DNA of 64,000 nt from Lytechinus variegatus. Its lineage: Eukaryota > Echinodermata > Echinoidea > Temnopleuroida > Toxopneustidae. The stretch's first letter is position 1. Every line of letters begins with the position of its first letter. Both the position numbers and the translations under genes were made by a program. Under the pieces are notes generated by a model. It was not told the DNA's origin and did not search any database. It was given only the letters and a program-made list of their open reading frames with translations. The stretch lies in contig NC_054757.1 in the NCBI RefSeq assembly GCF_018143015.1, positions 1,866,001 through 1,930,000 of the forward strand, given 5' to 3'. Shown in pieces: positions 11,572 through 23,639 of the stretch.

Positions 11572-12257
11572 TATAAAAGTTTATAGGTACACATTATGTG
11601 CATCATTTCAGGGGTTATATACTTGGCCAAACGCGCGAAGTGCATTGCCCTGTCCATGGTATTCGACAAAGAAGCATCTCCTGAAATATGGGAGCAAGAG
11701 GGAAACCTATAATATTAAAGAAACCGGAGTGAAAAAAAGAAAGGAGTGAGATGAGAAGGAAGGAGCGAGAGGGAAAGAGCTACAGAAATTCATTAAGAGA
11801 TGGTCCATTGGAAGTGGCACGACAGCGTCTCTTTTTTAACCTGACAAATTATTTTTTAAAAACATCGTTAAATCTTGAGAGTACCTTTAGTTGCACGTGC
11901 GACAACAGAAATCGTAAGATGGCCATAAATCTGACGAAAGAATTACTCAAGGCATTCTTACGATAAACGAACGATTTCTATGGCCATCGTGTAAGCTTAA
12001 ACATCATTTCCTTTCTAGAAGGTTTTAAGTTGTTCCCAAACAGTTGTTCCTAAAAAGGCCGTAAGAATTGGTGCCCCATCTACAAGTCTCTACAAGCCGT
12101 AAGAATCTACGCCCCATCTACAAATCTCTCCGAAGTGTAGAATTCCTTCGAACAGGTTCGAACGAACCTTTCCGTCCGTATAGCGTAGGTTTCAGCTGAT
12201 CTCCTTAAACCATAATGAAAAGGTCTCACGGCACATTCTTTTATTCTGCAAGTACCC
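11572..12257. other. 3' flank of the downstream sulfotransferase gene
   Basis: This should hold the 3' untranslated region of the minus-strand gene that ends at 12258. I could not pick a polyadenylation signal with confidence. No other gene was seen. Confidence 0.4.
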
Positions 12258-15037
12258 TCAGTAACCATTTTCCCGTGATTGTTTGTCAAGAAGTTCAGTT
12301 ATAACAGATGGTTGGTGAAAACCAAACAGTGCCATTTCTTTAACCACACCTTCATCCATCACCAATTGTCGTAGTAAATCAGGTGGAACACCAGAATAAA
12401 ACTGGCGTAAGGTTGTGTCGTCAGAACTGTTAGTCTTCTTCTGCCTGTGTGGAAGTTTGACGTGGGAATCGTTGGTGAGTGTACTGATGAGATAACTCGA
12501 GTCTTCGTAAAGATGATCAAACATTCCTATGAAGTCATAGTTTACTTGGCATGGTAGACATAATTTATGAATTTCTCGCCAGTGTTCATTTTTAACTGAC
12601 GACGAGAGGTAGAATCGAATAAAATGATTGAAAGTGAAATTCCTTGAAGATTCGTTGTAGAACTTCGCTTCATGTGGATATGCAACAGAGAGCCAGTTGA
12701 GGAGTAGTCTCCGCCATTTATTGCCGTTATCTAGAGTAATCTTATCCCGATACGCTGATAAGATCCTCGTAAATGGGTTCCGAACAAACATGAAAGATTT
12801 ATACCCAGCTGTGATTTCCCGCGCATTTTCAACATCAAGGTCAGACAAAGATGGGAAGACTGATCTGGCCTTGTCATGCGAGGTCTGTGGATAATGCAGA
12901 TACCCACTCATATTCAGGAGTAATGCTTTCCAACTTGTGCATCCTACCTTGGGCACAAAGCAGTAGACAACCTTGAGTTTGGGCACGACCATAAGACAAC
13001 TTAATCCCCTCAGTTGATCAGCTGTGAGGGCGCTATTGTTGCTGGAGTGATACCCTAAGTTATTACAAGCTTTTTGTAGCCATTGCCGCCTTTCGAGTTG
13101 TATTTCCGTCATATGTGCTGTGTACCAGTCAACATTTTCTCTATGCTGTAAAAACAAATACAAAGAAAGAGATAAATATTTACTTTACATAATCTCTTAT
13201 GCTTTTTTTTTTATCTATTACCTTTTTCTTTTATTCATTCATTTAGTCCCGAGTCAGTTTGCTTGTTCGTTCGTTAGTTATATAATTGTCATCTAATTAT
13301 TCATTTGTTTATCTATTTAGTTATCTATATACCCATGTAGTTTTTTTTATACAATGTTACTTTATCAGTAGTTGAAGACACTGTATCAGGGGCAAGCCTT
13401 GCTTAACAAGTGATGTGAAGTCGAAATAAAGACAACATTTCAAACAAAACTACAAAAATCAAACATCATAAACAAAGAATAAATCATAATCTGCCCCGTT
13501 TTTAATAAATAGACGGGTTTTTTTTTCATCGACCCTTGAGCTGTAGATGAATATTCTTGAAATATGAAACGGCCCCCGGGGTCATCAGATGCTGGCATGC
13601 CCGCACACAATATACGCAATTTCTCCACTCCCTGGGGAGCATTCCAACAAGAGTTCCGACGAGACTCAATTGCATACTGCATAGACTTTCACATCCGGGT
13701 ACCTATTTAGCACCTGGGTGGAGAGTGGCAAATTATGGATTGACGCCTTGCTAAAGGACGGCACGCCACGGTGGGATTCACACGCACGACCCTCTGATTA
13801 CAATGCGAGAGTCAGAACCGTTAAACCACGTCACATTTGATCACGTCAGCCGTAAAGCGATTCGAAAACAGCTGTTTTAACATTGTTTTTAATAACTACA
13901 CATACAGTATGTGGTTGGAATAAAAATGAATAAAACGGCTGTTTTCGACTCGCCGTATGGCCACCGTAGAGCAAATGTGACCGAGGTATTCATTAAATGT
14001 GTCCGTGGCTTTTGATATGGGGAAGATATTTGTCAAATTCAATATTGATTTTATAAGAATTAGTCCTTACATAGCGCTCAGTGATTCAAATCCTTTTGTG
14101 TCCCTTCCATGTTATTAGACATAAAACGATAGATTGTATATTAGGGCAGTCAACATACAGTGTATACTACATTGAATTCTAAATATAGTCAGTTCTCTGT
14201 ATTCTCTTAACTAATATGCAATAGTGATTCGCACAACTTTATACCATGAACATATAGGTCCATGTTTATACTTACGGATAATTGCTTCGAAAAGCTACGC
14301 ATGCGTTCTACAGATTGGACAACTATACAGGGAAATAAAAAGACATAATGTATACACGTAAATAACGTTAGATGTGACTTAGATTTGCACATATACAAAG
14401 ACATTGACAAGCAAGCGTACCATCCTGATATTTGAAATTAAAAAATACTGAATTTGAGGTGACCAAAGCGACAAAATACCTAATACAACATTTCGCCTTC
14501 AAGGTTGAAGTAGTAGAAGTCCGTTTGGAATTCTACATAGAACAGGGTAGACCGAGATGCAAATTCGCAATAATTTCTTACATTGGAATCATTTATCTGG
14601 TAATACCTGTCAAAATAGGAACTCAATTAGAAGGGTTTTTTCCTAATACTGAAATTAAAAAGAAACCATAAAACTATAAAATAACATGGAGTGATACCAT
14701 TAACAATAAATCGATATCTATTTTTTTTTAATAAGTGAATTTTTATTCTCTTTTCACTCCGCTTGGTAGTGCCATGATTATTCAATTTGTAGTAAATAGT
14801 AAAGAGAAATATATTTCACACGAATTTTAAGGGTGTAATTCACTCAATGAATAACGAAAGGCAGTCTTAATCTAATCGTTAAATTTCATTCACTCCCTAA
14901 AACGAATTAATTATAAACTCGATCTAGTTTTATAGAGTTAAGATATAAAACTTACGTTTTGAATGAATTTCAGAATTACTTGCGAAGAAGCAAAATGCGA
15001 TACAGAGTGTGACGAGGATCAAGATCTTCAGCTTCAT
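12258..15037 (-). CDS. Carbohydrate sulfotransferase, HNK-1/chondroitin 4-sulfotransferase family (paralog 1)
   Basis: Predicted Golgi type II enzyme that transfers sulfate from PAPS to a sugar hydroxyl of a glycan; the exact acceptor cannot be told. Hand-built exons on the minus strand are 15037-14956 (82 nt), 14322-14276 (47 nt) and 13145-12258 (888 nt with the TGA). All have AG acceptors and GTAAG donors, phases 1 then 0, giving 338 residues, within the usual range of 300-430. Exon 1 encodes a signal anchor (MKLKILILVTLCIAFC, residues 1-16). An in-frame stop lies 57 nt upstream of this ATG, supporting the start. Exon 3 holds the Sulfotransfer_2 domain. The 5'-phosphosulfate loop is PKVGCTSWK (about 108-116), the 3'-phosphate motif is RNPFTRILSAYRDK (about 165-178), and the family signature HWREIHKLCLPC...YDFIG follows. 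Several N-glycosylation sequons are present, including NMS and NFT. Intron 2 contains a SINE (13545-13845). The family call is strong; the 47-nt exon rests on phase and splice sites. Confidence 0.88.
13545..13845 (-). mobile_element. tRNA-derived SINE in sulfotransferase intron 2
   Basis: Read on the minus strand it starts 'gtgacgtggtttaacggttc' (A-box-like), followed by 'ctctcgcattgtaatcagag' and the B-box-like 'gtgtgaatcccacc'. The body contains 'gccgtcctttagcaaggcg', 'ccacccaggtgc' and 'taggtacccgg', then about 150 further bases ending near 'ccgggggccgtttcat'. The body shares 'ccacccaggtg' and 'taggtacccgg' with the SINE at 20660 but has a different head and tail, so it is a distinct family. 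It lies in the same orientation as the host gene. Confidence 0.7.
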
Positions 15038-15976
15038 TATTGCGACTATACCTTCAATATAAATAGAGTAACTAGCCCAAAATAACGGCAGTCAAATATA
15101 GCTTTCCTAATTTAGATGAGAACACACTCGCCATGAATTCATAGATCGTGTTCTCCACTTGGTTCTCGTATTGATTCTCAAAATATTTGCATAAACATCT
15201 ATTGCACAATTTCCCATGCTGAAATACGACCATATGGGTAAACATTTACAAATTATCTCGTTTTATTTTAATTCATTACACTGCAATATCGTCTATATAC
15301 TGTAGGCTTGTCCTCGGAAGTGATGAATTAGATTTCAAGGTAATACTGGCATGACTGGGGCGGTTTTTGTTTTGAAATCATACCTTATGTTTGTACTGAC
15401 TTAGTTCAATTTATTCAAAATCAGTTTCAGATAAGAAACAACTTATCTGTATAGTTGTACACGTACGTGCGCGGCAAAAAATTCTTATATACATGGCGAG
15501 CCATCGCCCCCTCCCGCCCCAAACGAAAAAAAATACTTAAATAAAAGAGAAAAATCAAACAAACCTTGCTGAAAAATTCATCAAAACCTGATGTAAAATA
15601 AAAAAAAGTTATGACATTTGAAATTTCACAAACAGTTGTGCACACCTTTGTTGGTATTCAATTAAGAGGACACTCATTATAACGTTTAAATCTTAATGCA
15701 TGAAATATTGAATATTTCTATTTCATCTTCATTGTGATGTGTGACGACTTTATATTTTTGGCAGTACGCAAAAACGCCATAGACAGTCACATTCACACAT
15801 ATACTAAAAAATAATCACTTCTTGCAATTTATAGAATTAAACATTTATCCTCAATGCAAAAACTATTGCTACAGCAGAATGACGGAATAAACAGAAACAC
15901 TATAATGATGTCGATTTTATACCATCAAATGTTTTCCTGACTTGAACTCCGCAAATAGTCAACCAAACCCCAAGTT
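15038..15976. other. Spacer between the two sulfotransferase genes
   Basis: Only about 0.94 kb separates the start codon of paralog 1 from the stop codon of paralog 2, so this must hold the promoter of one and the 3' end of the other. A degraded piece of foldback family A lies at 15527-15655 ('aaataaaagagaaaaatc', 'ttcatcaaaacctgatg', 'aaagttatgacatttg'). No core promoter element could be assigned. Confidence 0.55.
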
Positions 15977-18900
15977 TTATTGAAGAAGTTCCTGGATAGC
16001 CTTCGGGATATCATAACCGAAAAGTTTAGAATCGATCGTTAATCCTCCATAAACAGATATCCTTCGCAAAAGATCTCGAGGGATACTCGAATAGAAGTCT
16101 CTCAGACTGCCATAGCTTGAGCTATCAGTCACCCCTTTGGACTTTGAGAGACTCAGCGAAGAGTTCACCTGAAACAGGGTCTCGAGGATATACTTAGAAT
16201 CTTCACGCATTGTCTCTAACTTCCCGATGAAGTCGTAATTAACGAGACACGGAAAGCAGAGTCGGTAGTACTCCTTCCAATGAGGATTGTTGTCGATCGG
16301 TGACAGGTAGAACATGATGAACTCCTCGAAAGTGAAGTTTCGCTTTCCAAGGAAGACATCAGCAGCAACTTGAGGATCGTTGGAGATAATCCATTCCAGC
16401 ATTTCATCTCTCCACTTCGAATGTTCATCTTGGAGAATCTTATCCCGATAGGCAGATAGCAAACGACTGTACGGGTTCCGAACGAACATGAACGACTTGT
16501 AAGTTTTGAGCGTCTCTCGGGCTCGTTCAGGGTCGAGTTTCGATATTGGTTTGTAGGCATGATTCATTAAATCATGAACCGAAAAGGCACCACTGCTCTC
16601 CTTCATGTCTTCCAAGATGTCACCATAACCGCTTATATTCAGGATCCTCTGCTTCCAGTTGGTACAACCCGCTTTAGGAATAGCACAATAAAGAAGCTTA
16701 AACTTGGGTATGACATAGACGTGGCTTAACATCGAGAGTTGATTTTCGGTAAGGTTTCTTGATTCTACATCGTTTGGGTCTCCGCCGTACAAGACACAAG
16801 TATCCATGACAGATTTGTGTCTCTGCTCTTGTGTTTTTAAGATGTCATAAGGCGGCGATGGAGTAGTTGATATCTGTGAAATGAAACACGTATAGCGGTG
16901 GTAGGATTACCTGTACATGAGACGATTACTACAATGTAAAAATTAATATAATGTGAATGTTTGTGCCGGGGGGAAATGAGAGTTTTCGTAATCACGACGC
17001 GGCCGCCTTCTACAACGCACCAATTCCTTTGAAAATGATAGTCAAATCACTATTATGACAATAGAAAGATGAGAGTTTTGTCGAAAGTTTGTGGACCAGG
17101 ACAGCAAATAATCCAAAGATATGGACCGGACGAAAAATTGCAAATATGTCGTCCAGAGTAAAGAGAAGACGCTGCTGTCCCGGTCAACCAACTTTCGACA
17201 AAACCCTCTCAGCTGTTTATTATGACTTGACTTGCATTTTCAAAGGAATTGGTGCGTTGCAGAGAGCGACTGCGTTGTACTTGCTAAAAATAATCTGTAT
17301 TGAAAGTATGAGGCAAGAAATCCCTTTTTTGCCTATCAGACTGCATCAAAAACGTCAGAAAAAAAATTAAAGGATTTATCTTCCTGGTATTGCACTCAAA
17401 GTATGGCATATTATCCCATAGCATGGAACTCAAAGTTTGTCACTCTAATGCCAAGTATCCGACTGGTTGAGACGCACTGTTACTATGGTAACTGTCGGAT
17501 AAACCGTCTGACAAGTCTGTTCAGAAAACGCTCTACTGGTCAACCTATCTATCTCTGCAAAGTCATCTTGGTAACGCTATTATAGCTCTTTGCTATTATG
17601 GTATGTATCTGTCTGCATATTGATCAACATCACTCTTTAGATGGCTCTAGCTACCGAACTGGCCTACTCAATCAGGCCTGATAAAGACAATGTTCGTCCT
17701 GGTCCGTCCAGGTAAAAGTCAAAGTAATCAAGTATTGATAGGTGTCGGTATACCCTGATTGACATTCCTCTCCAGAGGAATCCAGTCTCTGAATGTAGAA
17801 CGGGCCCTTAATCTGCACCATCCCGAGTTTTCAAATAAGCCAAAACAAGATATCGTCGGGTCGGTGTTTTGGTTTTTTTTAAGCTGTTCTTAACTGGAAA
17901 CATTTTTTAATCCTACCGCCGACTTAGCAGCTAATAGTAATATGTATGTTCCATCCAGTCCTGCTGAGAGTCGTCAGAACCTTTACGATCCTCTTTGTAG
18001 AAACAGAAACACCCACTAGGTTGGTCTTCTATTATGATCGGCGTAAGTCTACTATGGTCAACCCCTTCGGTCAGGTTATTTCAACATATCCCAACATATT
18101 CACGAAGTAAAGCGATCATTTTGATAAAGGTACATGTAGAATGATACCTTTCTGAGCCCAAAAGACATTTTTTAATGAGAAATTGTCGAATTGGATCGGA
18201 AGCACTGTTATTATGGTCAGATAAAACGTCCGACAGGTCAAAAGATTGGCTTGACCATCATCTCATGAAGCAATTACTCAGTGGTTTTTACTGATTAATT
18301 TGTTATGAGCCAATCAGATGCGAGGATTTCAGTAGCTTATAACATTTGTCTCATGAAATGTTCCATTTTACTGGTCGAATCAGAGATGTGGGAATGTTGA
18401 ATATCTTACCTTACGTTTCTCATTGTGATTCTTTGTCAATGTGACGTCATTTGATGGACGTTCTTTCCGAGGAGATGGGTGGAGTTGTTTCTCATAGAAA
18501 TCTACATAGATACAAATGAAACTTACGCAATCTCTGCTGCCTCAAACTTTTAAATCAATCGAACAATCAATTGCTCATTGTGAATAGCATCATAGAATCA
18601 TTAGATACGGGACATCTTATGAGAAAATGATTCAAAATTGTATGGACGTGCTGTGATTGGGGATGGGCCAGGAAAATATTATGTTTTGAGGGGTGAGACG
18701 GGACAAGCAGAGTATGACGTAACTCATACTGTAATTGTTTATATAAAATTTTGTTATGCAATGTCCTATCATGCTTAACCATCCCATTGCATAATTTTTC
18801 CTTAACTTTAATATGTTTTGTTGAATGATATTTTATTACAGATTTTTCTAATTTAATGTATTCAATTATTTATGCAAAACGTAAGCTACTCTTTTTTATA

Positions 18901-19232
18901 TATATCTATTGTTATTGTTCATTGTTCATTCTGAAAACATATGAACATGTTATCATGTATAAAGGCAATTGTAATGAATATATGAATAATTTTTGTAAAC
19001 CATCCTTTGCTGTTGTTATTGTTCTACTTCTTGCTATTATTTCGTACGATTAAACTGCATTCTTTGTGACGTCACACTCACCTGGAATTGCCCTACCCTT
19101 CTGCTCGAGCCGTGATGAATATGGTACCCGCAAATCAAGATTTCTCAACACAGCAATCATGATGCCGACAACAAAGAGAATGGCTAACGACACTCGTTGG
19201 TTCCTCATAGTATCCTTCACTAAGAATCTCAT
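15977..19232 (-). CDS. Carbohydrate sulfotransferase, HNK-1/chondroitin 4-sulfotransferase family (paralog 2)
   Basis: Same enzyme class as its neighbour, predicted to sulfate a glycan in the Golgi using PAPS. Hand-built exons on the minus strand are 19232 or 19208 down to 19082, 18501-18410 (92 nt) and 16873-15977 (897 nt with TAA). Phases are again 1 then 0. Starting at the second Met (19208, MRNQRVSLAILF) gives 371 residues; the upstream in-frame Met gives 379, and the choice is open. A hydrophobic signal anchor covers about residues 7-21. Exon 2 encodes a charged stem (FYEKQLHPSPRKERPS). In the catalytic exon the 5'-phosphosulfate loop is PKAGCTNWK (about 139-147) and the 3'-phosphate motif is RNPYSRLLSAYRDK (about 205-218), followed by CFPCLVNYDFIGKLETMRED. 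The motif order and the sequons LNxSGY and RNFTF match paralog 1, which indicates tandem duplication. The stop codon overlaps an AATAAA string, although a functional signal there would be unusual. Intron 2 carries a small foldback element at 17013-17260. Confidence 0.88.
17013..17260. mobile_element. Small foldback element in sulfotransferase intron 2
   Basis: The left arm 'caacgcaccaattcctttg' ... 'ttttgtcgaaagttt' ... 'ggacagc' (17013-17106) is repeated in reverse complement at about 17175-17260. Arms are roughly 90 bp with a 70-bp spacer. This is typical of a non-autonomous DNA element. The open frame of about 90 codons across it comes from the repeat. Confidence 0.7.
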
Positions 19233-20659
19233 GAAGAAAATAAACCTAGTTAAATAGAAAAGAAGAAAAATTTCTGAACGTGAATATTCAAAACCTGCAC
19301 TTTATTTATAAGACAATGAGCAACTGTACAGCCGTCCGGCAAACTGCTTTTTAAAGCCATCTTGCATTACCATAAATAACGAACATAACTACTAAATCTA
19401 TGCATTCATTGGCTCATTTCGATGAGAAAAGATAGGAAGAAAAAAACAACTTACCAATCATTATGACGTACAATTATCTATGAAATATATTCATCTCCAT
19501 ATTCTAGTCATGAAAGTAGTCTTCCATCGTCGTACGTTTAATTTATCGATTGATTTAAAAAAAATCAGTTGATGGCATCTCGAGGGAAAAGATAAACACT
19601 GACGAGTAACATCTGTTTTTTATTTCGAGCAGCATTGGTCAAACAGAACGAATCGGCCTACTTGGTATGTGTAGTAAAAATAATGATTCATTATTTTTTA
19701 TTCAGATGGGCTGGCGGAACGGGTACATCCTCTTGTATTAAGGACTGCCATAAAAAAAATATGTTCATAAGGCCGCTTTTCGTGATTGGAAAAAGTTTCA
19801 CTCTAATAATCTTTCTTCACAATGGTCGCTTCTCGAAATGCAAAAAACAGGGTCGCTATTCCTAAATGAAAAATAGGGTCAATAAGCATGATAAGATAAC
19901 TGTATAGATATGACATAAATCATCAAGTTTGATTTCGAAAAAAAACTCCATGACTGCTATTTTTTTTCTCTCTCCCCATTTTTGATAAATGCTTGGAAGC
20001 GGTCTTCTCTTGGGTGAGAAATATTGAGATAAGAAAAATAGAGGAAAATAATTATCCTCGCAATATTACATCTTTGACTATAGGATCAGGTACATAGGCC
20101 GTTGATGAGCGTATTGGATTTAGTATATTGGCTTTGTGTTAGCCGTGATTATTGTTTTACTCTTCAGAATTACATGTAGTCATGAAAGCTGGAGTATGTC
20201 CAAATATATCTGGCGCCATTCTATTTGAACAATGAAAGATCGATTAGACAAATTATTGCACTCTCCAAGCGGAAGATTAAATATTAAGTAAAAGCTGGTC
20301 GCAGGTGAGAACGAACCTAATTGTCACTGACGTACAGGGGGGGGGGGACTAAAACACACACATGCAAACCAATCACAAACAAGAAAAATGAAAGAAAGAA
20401 AAAAGAAAATGAAAGGAAAGGAATGAAATATGATATAATTCAATGAATATTATGTCAAAACCTTAATTAGAAAATTACATTTTTGTATATTAAATGTATT
20501 TTTTTAGAAATTTGTCCCTTACGCTTTGTATAGCCCCCTCATTTTTTTTTACTCATTATGCTACTGCTAATTATGGAAATGCAAGGTTCACAACGAGATA
20601 GCAGATTGGGGTACATACGGTAAAATATGTACAGAATGTTGTCGTAAACTACGAAGGGT
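19233..20659. other. Upstream flank of sulfotransferase paralog 2; no gene seen
   Basis: This is AT-rich sequence that should include the promoter of the minus-strand gene. A G run lies at 20336-20347, and 20385-20425 is an A/G-rich stretch ('gaaagaaagaaaaaag'). No element with clear ends was found. Confidence 0.45.
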
Positions 20660-20942
20660 GTAGGGGCGTCGTGGTCTAGTGATCACCAATCTCAAAGAGA
20701 GGGGCGTGGGTTCGAATCTCAGCCACGGCGTGTTTTCCTTCAGCAAGAAATTTATCCACAATGTGCTGCACTCAACCCAGGTGAGGTGAATAGGTACCCG
20801 GCCTGATTAACATGATGAATTCCTTGATTAATTCATTAAATACCTTTAGCATCTGGAGCTACAGCCGGTATGCGCCATTGTAAAACTAAATAGGAAACTA
20901 GATAAATCGGCGCTTCACAAATACCATATATTATTATCAAGG
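20660..20942 (+). mobile_element. Full-length tRNA-derived SINE (type member in this window)
   Basis: The head 'ggcgtcgtggtctagtg' (A box) is followed 40 bases later by 'gtgggttcgaatctcagcc' (B box). The body is 'ccttcagcaag', 'tccacaatgtgctgcactc' and 'aacccaggtgaggtgaatagg', then 'tacccgg', with a 3' end 'ataccatatattattatca'. The tRNA-like head plus AT-rich tail shows LINE-mobilised RNA polymerase III origin. I recall this body from sea-urchin SINEs. Related pieces occur at 1683, 8836 and 35646. Confidence 0.8.
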
Positions 20943-21170
20943 GAACAAAAATTAGCCCGAGTGTTACAGATATTGTTTGCATTGTATGGCAGATTTTATT
21001 TCAACAATCAAAATAAAATTACAGTGATGACATTATGAATACAAGTATTAACATAATCATTAAGGAATAGAACTAAAAATGTTAAACTCTGGATCTGGAT
21101 ATACACACTGCTGGACCAGTTGGTATAGATGCAGCGGATGAGAGAGGGCACGATGATATCTAGTCATATC

Positions 21171-21579
21171 GGTTACACTACGTAATTCCGAAACACGTAA
21201 ATTGCCTATAGCTCGATGTTAGTTAATCCGAAAACGTAAAAGGGTTCGTTAATCCGAACATTTGTGGCGTTATTCCGAAGGTTCGTTAATCCGATAAAGA
21301 AATAAGGTTTGTTGTTCCGAAGGTTCGTTATTCCGAAAACGAAATAAGGTTCGTTAATCATTTCGTTTTCGGACTAACAAACCTTCGGAATTACGAACCT
21401 CATTTCGTTTTCGGACTAACGAACCTTCGGAATTACTAACCTCATTTCGTTTTCGGATTAACGAACCTTCGGAATTGCGAACCTCATTTCGTTTTCGGTC
21501 TAAAGAACCTTCGGAATTACGAACCTTCGGAAATACGAACCTTCAGAATAACGAACTTTCGGAATTTCGAATGTATGCG
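21171..21579. mobile_element. 409-bp 'ttcgttaatccgaa' element, uninterrupted sister of 4285-9101
   Basis: It begins 'ggttacactacgtaattcc' and ends 'cgaatgtatgcg', as in the large composite. It is flanked by gtcatatc (21163-21170) and gtcgtatc (21580-21587), an 8-bp duplication with one change. Inside are direct and inverted copies of 'ggttcgttaatccgaaaacg' and 'cgttttcggactaacgaacc'. Its segment 'gcgttattccgaaggttcg' is the empty site for the 4.1-kb foldback insertion. Any reading frame here is repeat-derived. Confidence 0.8.
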
Positions 21580-21587
21580 GTCGTATC

Positions 21588-23639
21588 ATAAATGGCTCTT
21601 TTGGATATTTGACTTGAATACCTCTAGTGATGTTGCTGTTCACTAACTCTGATGGGTGATGGTTCCAAGCCAAGGGGGTACTCACAAGAAATGATTGTTT
21701 TAATCGCTCAGTGTTTGTTGGGTAGGTAATGTAACCTTTATTGTGGTTCACTGCTTGTATAATGTTTTGGACTTGAAAGTTGAAGCTGAAGAAACAAAAT
21801 TTTAAAGCCGAAAGCTAGCAAAAATTGAACAATGTTTCATGTCATTTGTTGGTTTCTGCAGCATTTTTCATAAACACATTAACACAGAAAATACAACAAT
21901 AATACAGGTAATAAATTAACTGACAAGCAGAACATTGAACAAAATTGCATTTTCTATCACATACTCATTTTTAGAAGGGTGCAGGGGTTGCCACTATAAG
22001 CTAAGCTTGACTGGGTGACAGCCCAAGATGCTAATCGTTATTCGACTAATTTGCCTACTGGACCGAAAGTAAATTTTGCAATGATCTGCTGGATTCTGAA
22101 AGATGGCGTGCTTCACAAAAGTATATCGATCGCATTTTGACAAAACAAGTAATATACGAAAACGAATGGGGATATTCCAAAAATTCGCATCAAATCGTGA
22201 CGTAATGGTTATTGCTTTTTTGCATAAGTAAAGTTAGTTATTTAAAGGGATTTTTGTTTATTCGAGATTAATATAATTCATGGGGACCCTAATGAATTTA
22301 ATTTGCCCAAGCTGCTCGATGGAGGGCGGTACAGGACACATGCCAGTTAAAATCGGCTTAACAGTGTATCCCAGGGCAAAATTTTTGGAAGAATCAATCA
22401 TGTCATGTCATGCCCATGGCAACATAAAAGCACGACATTAAATTCATTTTTTTTTTTCAGTTATGTGACTTGATGGGTGGATATCTCCAGGCTTGCGACT
22501 CCCTTTGCAACATGCTCAATAGGAGAATTCAATTTCAATGTGTTACCTTCACTTTTTTAAAATACTCATGGCTTCGTTCAAGGACAGCCCCCCCCCCCCC
22601 CCCCCCCGATATCAAGACCATGCAAGGTCAAGACTAAGTACTAAACGTCCGAAGCCGGGTACAAGACGCACATCCTCGAGACCGACCTCGAGAGCACATC
22701 AATGAGCCCCCTCTTGAAAATAATTATTGCCGATCAATGTCTATTATCACCCTAAGGACCGGAACACCGTTTCATTTGGTCATATTTTGTTGCAATAACT
22801 CCGTTACCATGATTGCACCAGAATAGCTGAAATTAATAAATAAAACAAATTTTACCTCATACCCGGCGGGAGTTGTCAAAGTTAGGGAATAATTTGCCTT
22901 TCACTATGGACTCCAACATTTGATGATTGTAAGTAACATGATCGACCGTCACGATTTATTTTTTTCTCAGAAGATATTTGAGCAATTTGGTTTTGTCTCG
23001 CTCCTTTTCCTCTGTAAATATTTTGCGAAGCATGACTAACTGCTTTGGTAACTGTTTTCGTCTGTATGACATGTCAATCAACAGCGCTCTCTAGCGGCGA
23101 AAACCCACGCATGAGTTCCTCGAACTTTATCAGAGACTGTAACATTAGATCCATCCTCATATTTATCATCCGTCTCATTCTTCTTTTTCTTCTTCTTCGG
23201 TAGAATGTCCCTCAAGCTATGCAGATTATCATCTCTTTTGGAACATAAAAATGATATGACTACTGAAAATAAGAGATTTCGTCACAATATTTTGCTGATT
23301 CGCTCTAGTTCCGGTAATGTGTAACGAGTTCAACAAACATAGGCCTATTAGATGATAGCGAGGACACTTGATTCCTTAAAGTAGCAGTGGAGAATAATTG
23401 ACCCAATATTTTCCTTTAATAAATCTACCAGCATGACCAGATGCAGGGTTCAAGAAAGGAGGAACAGTCTATCTGGTACTTATCTGTTTTATTTACGAGA
23501 TTGAATCCGACCAAACCAGACGGAGGAAAATTTTAAGATATCTGACAGACGATAGGAAATTGGCCATATAATGAATCCCCTCTTACTCCCTTTTAGTCCA
23601 TAATGACAGACGGCTGTCTCGCCGCCCCATCCAACCCTT
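21588..23639. other. Intergenic, no gene recognised
   Basis: No reliable coding signal was found. There is a C run at about 22588-22607. 23190-23205 is a short 'cttcttctt' tract. The right part may contain older LINE sequence upstream of the recognisable reverse-transcriptase remnant, but I could not read it. Confidence 0.45.

Noticed and set aside
12697-12894. Plus-strand open frame within the sulfotransferase exon
   Set aside because: It is antisense to the conserved catalytic exon and has no features of its own.
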